Shown: one piece after another, positions 1 through 11,058 of the stretch
Layout of the letters: each line of letters starts with the position of its first letter
Position numbering within the stretch: the stretch's first letter is position 1
Source of the DNA: Ypsolopha sequella
Taxonomy: Eukaryota > Arthropoda > Insecta > Lepidoptera > Ypsolophidae
Length of the DNA stretch: 64,000 nucleotides
Reading direction: 5' to 3'
NCBI GenBank assembly: GCA_934047225.1
Contig: OW204011.1
Coordinates: 13,714,339 to 13,778,338, forward strand
Translations under genes and position numbers: made by a program
Notes under the pieces: generated by a model
Databases searched by the model: none
Seen by the model: the letters and a program-made list of their open reading frames with translations, nothing else
What the model was told of the DNA's origin: nothing

Positions 1-324
1 CTAGCAATACTACATAAAAAAGAAAAAAAAAATTCTACCGGGAATATAATACACACTCATATCGAAACCGAATCCCCAGAAGTCATTTCAACATTGAGAA
101 ATAAAATACCAAAGAAGGCTCTACAAAAAGTTTTCATGTCGAGATTTAGGTTTATTAGAGCAAAAACCCGTTCATATTATTTATGGATTAAATTCTGTAT
201 AAACTTTTTAAAATTTTAACATAACAGATATTTCAAAGCATCTTTGTTTTTTAATAATAAAATTAGTGAAAAAAGTTGTCATTTTGACTTTTTTCCCGAA
301 TCTTTCCGCATGGAGTAACAGGGT
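1..324. other. AT-rich stretch, nothing recognised
   Basis: No open frame, RNA gene or clear repeat boundary is visible. The stretch is AT-rich and leads into the foldback element that begins near 325. Confidence 0.5.
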
Positions 325-1245
325 AGTATCAACACCTTCTCTATATCAGGCCTTACAACTGAAATGGCTTTTAGTAATGACGTCATTACTAGTGGTACAT
401 GCGATTTTACTATAGGATTTTCAACAACAAATTTTTCATTCCCATTTTATTTTTAAGCATCGTATTTATTCATAAGAATTAATAAACTTATTACTTTTGA
501 ATTGTTTACATATTTATGTATTATTTTTATAGTTCTTATTTTTTTTTGTATTAATTGTTAATGAAATTTAAAAAAAAATGTGAAATTGCTTTCTATTTTT
601 CATCCGGTCGGAAACGAAAATCAATAAATCTGCCAAACTCCCCTAAAGAAATGTATTTTCCTTCGCACTGACCGTAGCAACAGAAGCTTCGCTCCTGTCA
701 CCTTTCCGATCTGGCGATGCCTGCCCACACCACTGATCGTTTCACCAAATCCTTCACGGTCAATGCTGTTCGACTCTGGAATGAACTTCCGCAAACCCTC
801 AAAGATCTTCCTTCTGTGTCCTCTTTTAGATACAACTTGAAAAAATGTTACCTCTCATCTCTCTGAATGACTTACTGACTAAGCTACTGTTTGTCTGTAT
901 ATATGTATCTGTGTATTTATGTATGTATTTGTATGTAGTATATTTTTATGTTTATGTTATAGGTTTAAAATAACTTTTACATATTGTTATGCACTGATTA
1001 AGTAAAATTTTCAAGATAAAAATGTTTTTATATTTTCCCAAGGTTGACTGGAAGAAATTTCTTTTAGGAACAAGTCCGCACTTGCCTTCTATCTGTTCTT
1101 TGTGAGTATCTTGTCTTTTTATTTGTGTGCAATAAAGTGTTTATTCATTCATTCATTCATTCAGTCGTCCTTGTACCACTAGTGATGACGTCACATTTGA
1201 GTTGTCAGGCCTGTACATAATATACACTGACAGGGTGTTGGTGGT
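325..1245. repeat. Foldback element interrupted by a LINE 3' end
   Basis: The arm at about 329-398 (AACACCTTCTCTATATCAGG through ACTAGTGGTACA) is an imperfect inverted copy of about 1171-1240 (TGTACCACTAGTGATGACGT through GGGTGTTGG). Both arms carry the palindrome TGACGTCA next to ACTAGTGGTACA. The space between them is largely a LINE 3' fragment, so that insertion came later. This is a non-coding foldback or MITE; its superfamily is not determined. Confidence 0.5.
655..1163 (+). mobile_element. 5'-truncated non-LTR retrotransposon 3' end, (ATTC)n tail
   Basis: Frame 717-866 encodes the usual carboxy end of a CR1/jockey-type reverse transcriptase: SFTVNAVRLWNELP followed by LPSVSSFRYNLKK and a stop. 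This matches the C-terminal pattern of the intact LINE ORF at 27429-30395. Residues upstream of 717 lie in another frame, so there is at least one frameshift. About 300 bp of 3' UTR ends in GTGCAATAAAGTGTTTATTC and a short ATTC repeat at 1141-1163, the typical tail of a target-primed insertion. It is dead. Confidence 0.7.
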
Positions 1246-1877
1246 ATGCAAGTGGAACCTATCCTCTTAAGGGCCTTACTATTGCCAAATGGGTACTTTC
1301 TAAAGCCTACTCCTCGTTTATGGCCAAACCAAAAATAATGAAAAAATGTATTATGAATAATCAACTCTTAGACAACATATGCAACATTTTTCTTTTTCAT
1401 ACCACCAAAACTTCTACATGATATATATTTTTTCTGAATGGTGTTTTTTGACCTCAAATTCTCTCCTGCTCCTGAGTGGCTTGGCCGATTGAATTCATCT
1501 ATGCTTTGATAAATAGATAAACTTGATAGCTATAAACATAACATAAGATTATTCAATCGAGTAATCACGTCCAAGTGAAAAGTATAATTTTCTCCTATTT
1601 CACCCTATCAAGGACGCAGCGAGCGTCGTAACAGCCACTATGCATTGCGCGCTGATATGAACGTTATTTCAATGTCGTTTCCGTTGATATTCGTAGTTAC
1701 AAATATCGAGCTGCTAATTTGGCGATGGTAATCGCCTTAAATGTTTTATTTGCTCTTGCGTTTTGTAATTGCGTTTTTTGCCATTTTTACTTTAAATATT
1801 ATTTTACCTATAATACTTTGTACTGCTAATTTAGTGACTAGAATAAAAATTGTGTGAGAAATATCTTCTGGTTGTAA
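1246..1877. other. Non-coding; holds an interspersed repeat near 1555-1760
   Basis: No gene is seen. About 1555-1760 (including ACGTTATTTCAATGTCGTTT) is an inverted, diverged copy of about 9535-9725 (including AACGACATTGAAATAATGTT), so it belongs to an interspersed repeat family of unknown type. Confidence 0.45.
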
Positions 1878-2299
1878 TAGGTCTTTACATATGAAATTGC
1901 TTAAATTTTCTTACAGATTCATGAGTTCATAATTCCTGCAATTCAATTGCTATTTTAATTATTTGTTTTTTGTTTGACGGTTGATTTCAAGGTTTTACAT
2001 CTGCGTATTAAATTTTGTTTTTATTTTTAGTTTGTTTATTTAAAATTCAGTCTTCAAAAACAGTTTGTCCGAAACGCCATCCATTTCCATGATAAGATTC
2101 GTAATAATGTTTTATCGTTGACACTTTTCAAAAATTAAATTAATGTTTCTGTTAGCTTTATGTTGTCTCATTCATACACATAAGAAATAACAAAATTTGG
2201 ATTTGTCATTCCTAAAAAAAATGCAAAAATATTAGTACTGAAAATTGAGTTTCCTTCAAATTCTCTGAAGAAAACATCAATTTCATATGTAAAGACCTA
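1878..2299. mobile_element. MITE, about 420 bp, family A copy 1
   Basis: The ends are an inverted pair: TAGGTCTTTACATATGAAAT on the left and ATTTCATATGTAAAGACCTA on the right. The interior has no ORF. A second copy in the opposite orientation lies at 5402-5803 and shares scattered blocks across its length, which marks the boundaries of a short non-autonomous DNA transposon family. The superfamily is unknown. Confidence 0.7.
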
Positions 2300-2391
2300 A
2301 TAATTGTCTCTTTTGAATTAGCAAAATGTTCTTATTTCTTGTATTCATGTTAATCACTTATATCAAAGTACGAGGGCTTTAACTTGTTTCA

Positions 2392-2394
<3 letters not shown>

Positions 2395-2450
<56 letters not shown>
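2395..2450. repeat. (AT)n microsatellite
   Basis: Pure alternating AT for about 55 bp, preceded by ATGA and followed by GTCATTATAT. Confidence 0.95.
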
Positions 2451-2453
<3 letters not shown>

Positions 2454-2505
2454 ATTATATATATATTTCATTTTGGCCTTACACTTAATTAAGAATATAA
2501 GCGAT

Positions 2506-2928
2506 TAAATTATTATTACATGCGGCTTGAACACTCACGTATGATTGTTGTTGACTGTATGCCAACCGTTTCACCGATACAATTTCGGCATTATCAAGGC
2601 GAGTGTCGTTCTTAGGACGACGACGCGGCGTTCACCGTCGTCAACTTTATATTCTCTGACGTCAAACGGGCACTGGCAAGGAATATGTATAATACTGATA
2701 CTCTCTCCGACTGGCAACCGCCGATAGGCGAGCTGCGCGCGCGGCTCGTGCGCTGAGCGTTGGCTGCGTCGTCGAAGGAGGTGGGATGATGGATGCACTT
2801 GATTCTTTTAATTGTTCCAATTGTTCGTTGTTAGGGGCGGTTATTAAACAGACCGAGCCCACAACGGTTGGCAATTAGTCAACAACAATCAGACGTGAGT
2901 GTTAAAGCCGCATGTAATAATAATTTAG
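2506..2928. mobile_element. Foldback MITE, about 420 bp
   Basis: Terminal inverted repeats of about 48 bp start TAAATTATTATTACATGCGG at 2506 and end CCGCATGTAATAATAATTTA at 2928. Both arms continue through a CACTCACG/CGTGAGTG block and GATTGTTGTTGACT/AGTCAACAACAATC. The core is GC-richer and has no credible coding content; short ORFs on both strands are chance. Confidence 0.75.
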
Positions 2929-3839
2929 TATGTCACGAGAGTTTTAATTACTTGTGACAACTTGTCAAACAAGACAATTGATAAATACCGTGTGCAGTGT
3001 AATCCGAGAATATACAAAAACTTAGGTAGCTTAGGTAAACTGAGGTAGCTGAAAACCAGCGCCAACCAAAGCAGGTTTTGGATGGCACATAGCTGAGCTA
3101 CATCCTTTTGTCGTGTTGTTATTTTTATCTATAGATTACTCCCTACTTAAGAAACCTTTTCTACTGTGTTAGCTTTAAGTATTTATTTTTTTTGTAAACG
3201 CGCCAATAATTTTTTTTTCTTTCTTTCTTTCAAAGTATCAGAAGCGAAATAATGAACGAAGGTAATGTTTCAAGATTATATTTTATTTATTCTGAAGATA
3301 CCTATATTATGGTTATTAGAGTGCATTACCAGCTAGAAATCAATCAGAAACAAACTACTTTAACATACATACATTTAGTTTTATTTCATTATAAAAATAT
3401 TTTTGCTTTTTTGCAGCAAATCTAACAGGCCCAGGGCGCCTAATCTTAAAATACGCCATTGTCTTTTATGGAGTTTTACTTAGTAGAATTTATCATCACC
3501 CGGCATTTATTACGCGAGTAACAAAGTCGTATGAATTTTATGTGTCAAAATTGTTGCGAGAATAGCCGCTCTGGTCGGGCTCTACCATAGACGAATACAG
3601 CCTACAGACTCCTCATAACAGGCGACCAATTTCTGTTAACACATCTGACAGAACCAGCAGATACAAGTCGCCACTCCAAAATTATATGTTTCGGTAGGCC
3701 AAACCAAAATGGCTTCTATATTCATTATGTTAGAGTCTTCGTCTTCGGAAAAGATAAGTTTGTGGCGCTATAGGTAAGATTGGAAGAGCCAATAGGATTG
3801 CAGTATCCCGTTTCGATCGTTGACAGAATTATTTGTACG
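2929..3839. other. Non-coding repeat-derived stretch
   Basis: About 3040-3232 matches 23448-23675 in the same orientation. Both contain TAGCTGAAAA-CAGCGC and GCTGAGCTAC-TCC and both end in a TTTC repeat, so these look like SINE or LINE 3' ends. About 3312-3357 (TTATTAGAGTGCATTACC) is a fragment of the family seen whole at 35778-35943. No gene is seen. Confidence 0.5.
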
Positions 3840-4550
3840 CAAGATGTTGAACAATAGACGTCTTTCTGACTTACTTGAGAAACTTACTTGGTGTGGTTCG
3901 AGGCACAATTATTATACTAAAGCTTCCAGATGTAAAGATGTCAGTACCTAGACATACTTCGGCTGCCTTTCGTGGGAGTTTCAGATACCAGGCCACTAAA
4001 TGCTGGAATAATATACCACCACCAATCAGCAATTTAAAAACAATAGCAACATTCAAGTGTCATTACAAACGGTATTTTATATACCAACAAAAACAGCATG
4101 CTTAGTAGCAAATCATGAAAATGGTGATAAATAAGCATCTTCTCCCTCCCCCTTTTCTCATTATGTGTCTATTTTATTTTTGTTATTGTCAAATTTATTA
4201 CATGTTACTTGATTATATTTACCATTCCAATTTTATAAGGTCATTGTTTTTATTTGATCAACCGACATAGATCTTTTTAATGCATGGTACAGTGGAGACC
4301 ACATCAAGCTATACACTTGCAGTTCAACATTAGCCTCTAGGTACAAAGTCCAATGTGTCTTACTTGATGCGGTCTCCACTGTACTGGCAGAATATCAGTG
4401 TCACAGATTATTCTGTGGCGTATGCTGAGCCAGCGCCCTTTCAGCCTCTATGTCAAAGATTGTCAGTATTTTAAGGATTATAATGTATTTGTTAAGCTCT
4501 AAAAGTGTACTTTTTGTGTTTTTTTGTAAGAGGCTTTGAATAAAGTTTTT
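3840..4550 (+). mobile_element. LINE 3' fragment with RT carboxy end
   Basis: Frame 3875-4105 ends with SFRYQATKCWNNIPPPI and TFKCHYKRYF, the carboxy signature of CR1/jockey-type reverse transcriptases (F-ATKxWNxLPxxI...FK-HYK). Earlier codons (LNNRRLSDLLEKLT, about 3847) are in another frame, so it is frameshifted. The 3' UTR ends near AATAAAGTTTTTATTTGTC at about 4540. A 98-bp hairpin element (4287-4384) sits in the UTR. Confidence 0.6.
4287..4384. mobile_element. Small hairpin MITE
   Basis: The left arm GTACAGTGGAGACCACATCA pairs with the right arm TGATGCGGTCTCCACTGTAC with one mismatch; the loop is about 55 bp. There is no ORF. It lies in a LINE 3' UTR, so it is either a younger insertion or an internal hairpin of that LINE. 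Confidence 0.55.
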
Positions 4551-5019
4551 ATTTGTCTATCTATCTTATCTTTCTGGGCTGTATTGTCTATGGGCTCTAC
4601 CTTCGACTTGCACACTATACATTTCTTTCGTCACTCTACTTTTATTCATCCTCAGATGGTTTAATATTGTTATACTTATAATTGACAATTTTGACACCAG
4701 TACAGCAGCTGTGGGTCTACCGCGTAATTCTCATTTTCATCAACATCAAGTTGAGATTGAAATTTGACGTGCGTGCGACGACGCCCGCCTAACATGCCAT
4801 CTCTTTTGCACGCGTTGAATTTCGCATGCATTTGCTTGAAGTTGATACAAATGAGAATTACGCGGTAGAGCCCCTGATCGAAGTCAATACCCCTCACGAC
4901 ATACCCAATAATGTTGTGTAGTGCCATCTATTGACCATTATACAAAGTAATTACCTACATAACCGAAATAGCAAAATCCATTTTAAGATTTTTAATTATA
5001 AAAAAAATAGTAATGATAT

Positions 5020-5180
5020 AGCCGATTCTGAAGGCTTTAATTTTAGTTTTAGTGCTGTCAAAACTAAATTCTCTTCATTACAAAATAGTCCTTAACTGTT
5101 AGGGTTAGAAGTTAAATTACTTTGGAAAATTTTAAGTTTTGACAGCACTAAAACTAAAATTAAAGCCTTCAGAATCGGCT
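5020..5180. mobile_element. MITE, 161 bp, near-perfect foldback
   Basis: Arms of about 50 bp begin AGCCGATTCTGAAGGCTTTA and end TAAAGCCTTCAGAATCGGCT. They are nearly identical, which suggests recent activity. There is no ORF. Confidence 0.75.
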
Positions 5181-5401
5181 TTATTATCCTTATATACAAC
5201 GTGTAACAAACCCTTTATCTCGAAAAAAAAATTTAACTGTTTCATAGAAAAATGCAATGCCGCTTGGCCAAAATGTATGGAAGGGCAGATTTTTTTTTTG
5301 AGATTTCGAGGTTGACTCCGTAGTAAAAGTTGTTCTATACCATTGACTGAATAAGCTCTTCAAATATGGTTACACCTTTCTGTTACACCTTGTATATCTA
5401 T

Positions 5402-5803
5402 TAGTTATTTACATATGAAATTACCGTTTACTAAAGAGAATTTGAAGGAAACTCAATTTTCAGTACTAACATTTTTTAGGAATGACAAATCAAAATTATC
5501 TAATTTCTTTTGTGTATGAACGAGACAACATTAAGCTAACAGAAACATAAATTTTATTTTTGAAAAGTGTCAGCTGTAAAAAATTATAACGAATCTTATC
5601 ATGGAAATGGATGACATTTAGGACGAACAGTTTTTAAAGATCAATTTTTTATAATCAAACTGAAAATAAAAACAAAATTTAATACGTGGGCGTAAAACCT
5701 TGAAATCAACTTTTAAACAAAAAAACAATAGCTATTGAATTACAGGAATTATGAACTAATGAAACTTTAAGAAAAAATGTAATATGTCATATGTAAAGAA
5801 CTA
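5402..5803. mobile_element. MITE, family A copy 2 (inverted)
   Basis: The ends are TAGTTATTTACATATGAAAT and CATATGTAAAGAACTA. The interior is the reverse complement of the 1878-2299 copy with many substitutions, including shared blocks around GAATGACAAAT, GGAAATGGATG and AAAACCTTGAAATCAA. Non-coding. It lies just downstream of the last FN3 exon on the minus strand. Confidence 0.7.
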
Positions 5804-6014
5804 GTTATTATATTATCAATATATATAGAACTGAAATACTGTCCGGCGATTTTGACAAATGCGCAAAAATGGCGAAAGCAGAATAATCAATTATTTCCGT
5901 AGAAAATCCCTTGTTAAATCACTCGAAATCTGTGGTGGCAAATTTTTTTGCACTTGCCAAAATCGCGGTCCTGTACAGTTGTGTACCTACCTGGCATATA
6001 CAATGTTCTTACAC

Positions 6015-6442
6015 CTATTTTTTTGGCTCTACAAGAAGTTTCTTCTCAGGCATACAGCCACACAGCTTGCCTCCTTTCTCTGCGTACTCTTCGTATGAGA
6101 AGTGAATGATGGTAGTGGCAGAGCTTGCTATAAAAGTCTTGTCTATTTTTCGAGCTATAACGCGGAATTCCGAAAGATAAAAGCCCCTAGTACTTCCTTT
6201 CTCGCTTTCATATCTCATAAATGTTATATTCTTCTTATACTCTACTGTAGTTACAGTCGATGGCACTGAAATTTCGTTCTTCATTGGCTGCGTGTCACGT
6301 TCGAAGAAGAGATTGCTCTGAACTATATAGTTGTGTATGTCTTTGTCTGCAAACGCTTCCCAAAACAATTTCACGTTGATAGCTTTGGTGTCGTTGGGAT
6401 GTCTGGCATAGCTCACATTCAGGGCGTATGTCTTGAATTGAC
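6015..6442 (-). CDS. FN3-repeat gene, terminal coding exon (domain 6)
   Basis: Last coding exon of the minus-strand FN3-like gene. The acceptor is CTAATCCTCAG just above 6442. The first two bases finish a codon split after base 1, matching the donor of the 7997-8323 exon. The exon adds 141 residues plus one split codon. The domain shows the beta-strand pattern INVKLFWEAF ... YIVQSNLFFE ... LSEFRVIARK, then runs through a short tail with two cysteines (CGC) to a TAG stop. There is no transmembrane segment, so the product as read is secreted or an incomplete isoform. The stop lies just before GTGTAAG, which resembles a donor, so a splice junction around the stop cannot be fully excluded. The FN3 fold is inferred from pattern, not from a profile search. 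Confidence 0.6.
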
Positions 6443-6572
6443 CTGAGGATTAGAAAAAATAGAAGAACGCAACAACCAATGGGGATGCTAACTGTCAAAT
6501 TAGTTCCGCATAGAGGGCACTGTGTGTTTGTGTCTGTTAGCTTAACAGTTCACATACAAATAATTGAATAAT

Positions 6573-6794
6573 TTATTTTTTTATTGATAAGTTAAAACAA
6601 TGGGTGTTTGTGTGGCTTTTGGATGTAAAGGAAAGGGAACTTGAACGACAAAGTCTTCTTTCATTCCTCGCAGCCAAGCACCTCTTTTCTTTAACTCCGC
6701 CTTCAACTAAGCGATAAGCCAGGTAGAATACAACAAATACACCAACAAAAAAAGGCACAAAAGTCTTTAGAAATGTGGAATGCAAAAATAACAT
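6573..6794 (-). other. Unsupported ORF with hydrophobic segment in FN3 intron 5
   Basis: A 73-codon frame begins MLFLHSTFLKTF and contains a membrane-like run (VPFFVGVFVVFYLAY), then basic residues and a stop beside AATAAA-like motifs. It lies between the last two FN3 exons and would make a tempting alternative membrane exon. However, TGA TAG stand directly before its ATG in the same frame, so it cannot be joined to the preceding exon in phase 1. It is recorded only to prevent misreading. Confidence 0.2.
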
Positions 6795-6983
6795 CTATCA
6801 GCGTCTTTTACAAGAGCGTAATAAGACACAAACACTCAGCGCCCTCTACGTAAAAGCTTTTTGTTTTCTTTCCCATTAAATTATATGACACCGCTACGAT
6901 GACAGACTAGTACAATTCAAGTTTATACCTATATCCTTCCTCGCACACTGATGCACGTGCGCTGGAAATAAAAGGCGGATCAT

Positions 6984-7345
6984 CATTCATCCATCAGCCT
7001 AGTTCGTCCACTGCTGGACGAACTAGGCCTTAAGCCTTTCCAGGACTTTGCTACTCCCGGCGGTCATCCTGGAATAATTGCCCATACTCACACACGCTGG
7101 GCAGGCGGGTTGGTGAGCGCGGTGCCGGAACCCTCGCACCAGTGACGTTGCTGCCCGTCACCAGTCTGTTCCTATTATTAGCCAGCTATTAGGGATGGAT
7201 ATAATGCCATCCATCAGTCCCAGGTATGGTGGGCTTCCTGGTTTTTTGCCTGTGAGCTGTCCTCTTACTCTCCCCCGAATTACTTCGAGGGGTCTCCAAG
7301 TAAGATGGTGGTACCTCCACAGTCGAGCCCGGCATCAGCTCTACC
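6984..7345 (-). mobile_element. SINE-like repeat, about 360 bp, copy 1
   Basis: Reads on the minus strand and matches 58331-58690 (plus) nearly end to end; 60183-60365 (minus) is a shorter copy. All end in GTCCAGCAGTGGACGAAC followed by GATGGATGATGG-like repeats. The same string ends the RTE-like coding fragment at 61495-61764, so this repeat probably borrows the LINE 3' end. No ORF is conserved between copies. Confidence 0.6.
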
Positions 7346-7608
7346 ACCTAATATTAATATTTTCATCTACTCTAATATTTTTTATCTATTTACTAATATT
7401 TTTATCTACTCCCATATAATACAATATCAATAAATACAATATTAAAAGCGGGTTTACAAGTACCTACATCGTTAATGTACGATGTAATAATATTACATTA
7501 TAACACCGCGAGTCTGCGCTGCGATTAGTCCGATTTATTATAAAACCGCCAGAGACCCAATCAACAACAGAGACGAGGAATAAATAAAACAGAAAACATA
7601 ATATAAAC

Positions 7609-7937
7609 TATCTTGATTTTGAACATAAACACTTGTACTAGTTGTTTCATAACATAATTATATTTGTTGCACACTTCCCAACCGGTTTCGGAAATCAATC
7701 CATCTTCAGGGGATACAGAATATTTATTATTTTAATGTACGAGCCATAAAACGACAAACGTATGTCACCAATGATTGTGAATTTTATGGCTCGTACATTA
7801 AAATACTAAATATTCTGTATCCCCTGAAGATGGATTGATTTCCGAAACCGGTTGGGAAGTGTGCAACGGGAAGTGTGCAACAAATATAATTATGTTATGA
7901 AACAACTAGTACAAGTGTTTATGCTCAAAATCAAGAT
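7609..7937. mobile_element. Long palindrome with Penelope-like terminal motif
   Basis: Two arms of about 145-155 bp surround a spacer of about 25-30 bp. Blocks such as ACACTTGTACTAGTTGTTTC, ATCCATCTTCAGGGGATACA and TTTTAATGTACGAGCCATAA recur as reverse complements. The right arm has a 15-bp local duplication (GGGAAGTGTGCAA twice). Each arm carries CTGAAGA ... CCGAAACCGG, resembling the core of hammerhead motifs in Penelope-like terminal repeats (CUGANGA ... GAAA). Assignment to that class is inference. Confidence 0.6.
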
Positions 7938-7996
7938 GCTTTCTATGTTTCATCAAGTGCCGACAATCGCAAGTATAAATCATAATATAAACTTAC

Positions 7997-8323
7997 TAGA
8001 TTTAACGAACAAGTAATTACTCGGAAGGCTGGTCCCAAAATCGTTCCTCGCGCACACTCGGTATGTGCTGTATTGGCTAAAGTGTATGTACTGTCTCTTG
8101 TAATGAACTGAATTCTCAGGGATAACAGTATCAATCTTCCAGTTCCTTTTCCTGTCGTAATACGTGTAGTAGTTGGACTCAATTATGTAATCTATGATCT
8201 CGAAGGTTCCCTTGTAGCGGGACATACAGAAGTCAAACTCCATCTCACATTTACCTTTCGTGTAACATTCGACATCGGTTCCGTAGTATATGTAATTTAG
8301 ATTACGAGGACTGCTGGGGACTT
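7997..8323 (-). CDS. FN3-repeat gene, exon for domain 5
   Basis: 109 codons of coding sequence between a good acceptor (CTGTTTCAG) and the donor A|GTAAGT. Both flanking introns are phase 1. The domain begins PSSPRNLNYIYY and continues KCEMEFDFCMSRY, FEIIDYIIESNYY and YSTYRVCARNDFGTSLPSN, the usual FN3 progression ending in a Y-x-V-x-A-R-N core and an S-N exit strand. It has three cysteines near its start (ECYTKGKCEMEFDFC) and one more in strand F, so it may be disulphide-bonded, unlike domains 2 to 4. The reading frame is intact. Extracellular location is inferred from family. Confidence 0.7.
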
Positions 8324-8454
8324 CTGAAACAGGATTTGATTTAAAATAAATAAGAGGACACCTGACGCTAGAACATCAACATACTTTTGTTCGCCTTCGA
8401 CTCACGTCGAAACTAGCTTCATTCGTCGTGTAAGAAAATCCGCCATTTTATAAT

Positions 8455-9320
8455 CGTCACGAAATACACTATTTTAATACAGTTGCTCAAAAAGTGGCGT
8501 ATTGCAGGGACGTATAGCGTTCGGGATGTGGGCTATTACATACTCGAGCTTTTTCTTTACCTTTTCCGAACTCGTGCGTTCTCTTTCCCAACTGTCAAAA
8601 TATTGTCTATTAAAAAGAAAAAACCGACCACGAAGTTTTTACTAAAAAAAAATCAAAGAAGTTTTTATGATTCATGCAAATATTTCTAAAAAGAAGCTAC
8701 TATTTTGTTTCAATATCAGATTTAATGATTTGATTCGATGAGTTAGGTTAGGTTTCATTTCATTTCATCTCATTAAATTTCATTTTTATTTCATATCAAT
8801 AAAAAAATTCTACTGAAGACTTGGCTGTATGGGCATAGTTCCCTTTGCCTACTCAGAATGGGTGAAGAAAACAAAAAAAAATCTCTGCTTATATTCTTTT
8901 ACGGTTGGCGCCATTTTCCAAAAAATTTCTTTGCGGGTTGTTTTAGTTGTTTGTTGCACAAAATGAGTAATTTCGACGATATTTTATTTGAATTAACACC
9001 ACCGGAACTCAGTATAATTGCACAAAATGCTTCGGAGAACATTTTACCGGAAAAGTCAAAAAGTCGCTACATATCTACATACGACGAATTTATTGCGTGG
9101 AGTATTAGTTAGTTGATTTTATTGTGTTTTTATTATTTTATTAAATTGCTTCATTTTTTCGCAACTGTATTAAAAATAGTTGTTCAGTACACGTGCGGAA
9201 CCGTCATTGCAACTTGTTCCGACTGTCAACCCTCACCTTCGGCTGCGCCTCGGCTCGGGTAGACATTTGTCGGAACTCTTTGCAATGACAGGCTTTCCGC
9301 ACTCGTAATGAAATATACTA
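8455..9320. mobile_element. DNA element with subterminal inverted repeats and a small ORF
   Basis: ACTATTTTAATACAGTTGC at about 8468 is repeated as GCAACTGTATTAAAAATAGT at about 9160. Outer strings GAAATACACTATT and GAAATATACTATT also recur. Between them lies the ORF at 8963-9112. The exact ends are uncertain. It looks like a deletion derivative of a larger coding element. Confidence 0.45.
8963..9112 (+). pseudogene. N-terminal fragment of a putative recombinase-like element gene
   Basis: Starts MSNFDDILFELTPPEL and runs through ENILPEKSKSRYISTYDEF to a stop after 49 residues. From memory, the block LPEKSxxxYxxxYDxFxxW resembles the start of tyrosine-recombinase-type (Crypton-like) proteins in arthropod genomes, where several hundred residues follow; that resemblance has not been checked. 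Here TGG AGT ATT AGT TAG ends the frame and no downstream recombinase domain is seen. The Met at 8963 is chosen because the 35 codons upstream (from 8858) look like untranslated sequence. It lies inside inverted repeats at 8468 and 9160. Function is inferred, not shown. Confidence 0.4.
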
Positions 9321-11058
9321 TTCCGCGTCTCAAAAAGACTATAATAAACAATAGATAGTGCTCCAGTGTTCAGTTTTTCATAAGGGGATAGCCGGCCGGC
9401 AGTGTTATTGAAGACTTTGGACCTTCAGAGGAGTGAAAACCAACGGACGTTTTGTGCTGGTTACCAAAGGTGCAGGTGAGTCCTTTTCACTTCTGTTCGA
9501 TCGACTGAGTCAGCACATTCTTTATTTAGATACAGAAACAGCGATTTTAGCTACCGCAAATACAACCACGCTAAATAAGCAACTCGATGTGTGTCGGTAC
9601 AAATATCAACGGAAACGACATTGAAATAATGTTCATTTCAGCGTGCCTTGAAAAGTGGCTGTTACGACAACCACTGCGTCTCTGGCTAGCGCAAAATAGG
9701 AGAAAATAATACTTTTCACATGGACGCCATGAACGGAAAAAAAATTTTGAACTTAAATATTTTAGATCTAAAAATTTCCAATAATTTGGTGAAATAATAA
9801 ATAAAATCGCTTTAGGCGTTTGGAAGGGGTAAGAGAATTCTTGTGTTAATCATGTGAAATTTTCGATGACTTTCGATTTTTTTTGTCAAAACTTACAATA
9901 GAAAAACAATTTATGAAACTTAAAATTTATTTTTGACTCTATAATGCCTATCATATATTTTTATGAAAGCTTTTGGACCACCCGTTAAGAGGAGTAGGCG
10001 TTCAAAGACAGGTCCAAATTGCAGTTGGCGTATCCATTCGCCTTAAGAACCCGCTCCGAATTGTACTTCATACATATTTAAAAACCATAATAGCTCGCGA
10101 AAGTGGAACAATTCAATCAAATAAATTTTAGGCTTTCATTAGACGGTCAATATGAAGTGGTGTATGTCCCTGATTTTTTTACAAACATCGCGTTAAGGGT
10201 CGGTATAATGTCAGATGCACAATTTCAAATGAGCATAAAACATTGTGTAACTTGGTCAATCGGTTTAATAAAAATAATATAGATAATAGACTATAGGGCT
10301 GATATTCGTGCAGAAGCAAAAACGCAAAAGCTTTAAGTTCGCTCGATAGAAAAAAATTACGAAGTTACCTCTATATTTCATGTTTTTCGAGTGTTAAAGG
10401 ACTTTTCTTAAAACAGTTTGCCTTGAAATTTGTATTAAAAATAAGAAAACAAATGACCCCGTATAATTGCACGGGGATTTTGAATAATTGTGTTTCGTTT
10501 TCATTTAATTTAACATCTAAGAATTGGCGCTTACGTCGATTTATTCTGAGACAAGGCGGCGACAAGATATCTCGGTCGCACGCGCTTTTTGTTCCATGCT
10601 TTGTTTCGTCACTCACCCGTCGGTCAGTTGTGATCGCTCCGTTGAGACGGGAGGGCTACGTTTTTGCGCTCTCGACGTCCCGGTTTCGTAATTTAAATAA
10701 ATCTCGTAATTTGAAACATGGGAAATAAATGCAACCAATGTAAAAAATGTTTTACGAGTGAAAATAAAGCAGTGGATGAAAGTAATGCAAAGGTACGCCA
10801 TTACTTAACAAAATAAGTAGATAGGTCATGTTTTATTAAAGATGTTGAACTAAAGGTTGTCTCAATAGACTAATGAATATCGCTATGTTTTTCGTCTGAG
10901 GTATTTTTTTTAGTTTACAATTTAATATCACAATAAATATGGTTGATGGATGTGGAAGAGGCGAAAGAGTTGTGTCTGGATCGTAGCAGATGGAAATCTG
11001 TAGTCTCTGCCTAGCTGCCTACCCCTCTGGGAGACTAACAAAACCTTATCTCACCATC
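9321..11058. other. Intronic, repeat-derived; no gene
   Basis: About 9535-9725 is an inverted copy of 1555-1760. About 10205-10270 (AATCGGTTTAATA) matches 41234-41300, and about 10360-10460 (CTTGAAATTTGTATTAAAAA) matches 43190-43290. A patch near 10540-10690 is GC-richer and CpG-containing with no supported gene. Short ORFs here differ between strands and have no recognisable domains. Confidence 0.5.

Noticed and set aside
6573..6794. Possible alternative membrane-anchor exon of the FN3 gene
   Set aside because: TGA and TAG lie in frame directly before its ATG, so it cannot be spliced in phase 1 to the preceding exon.
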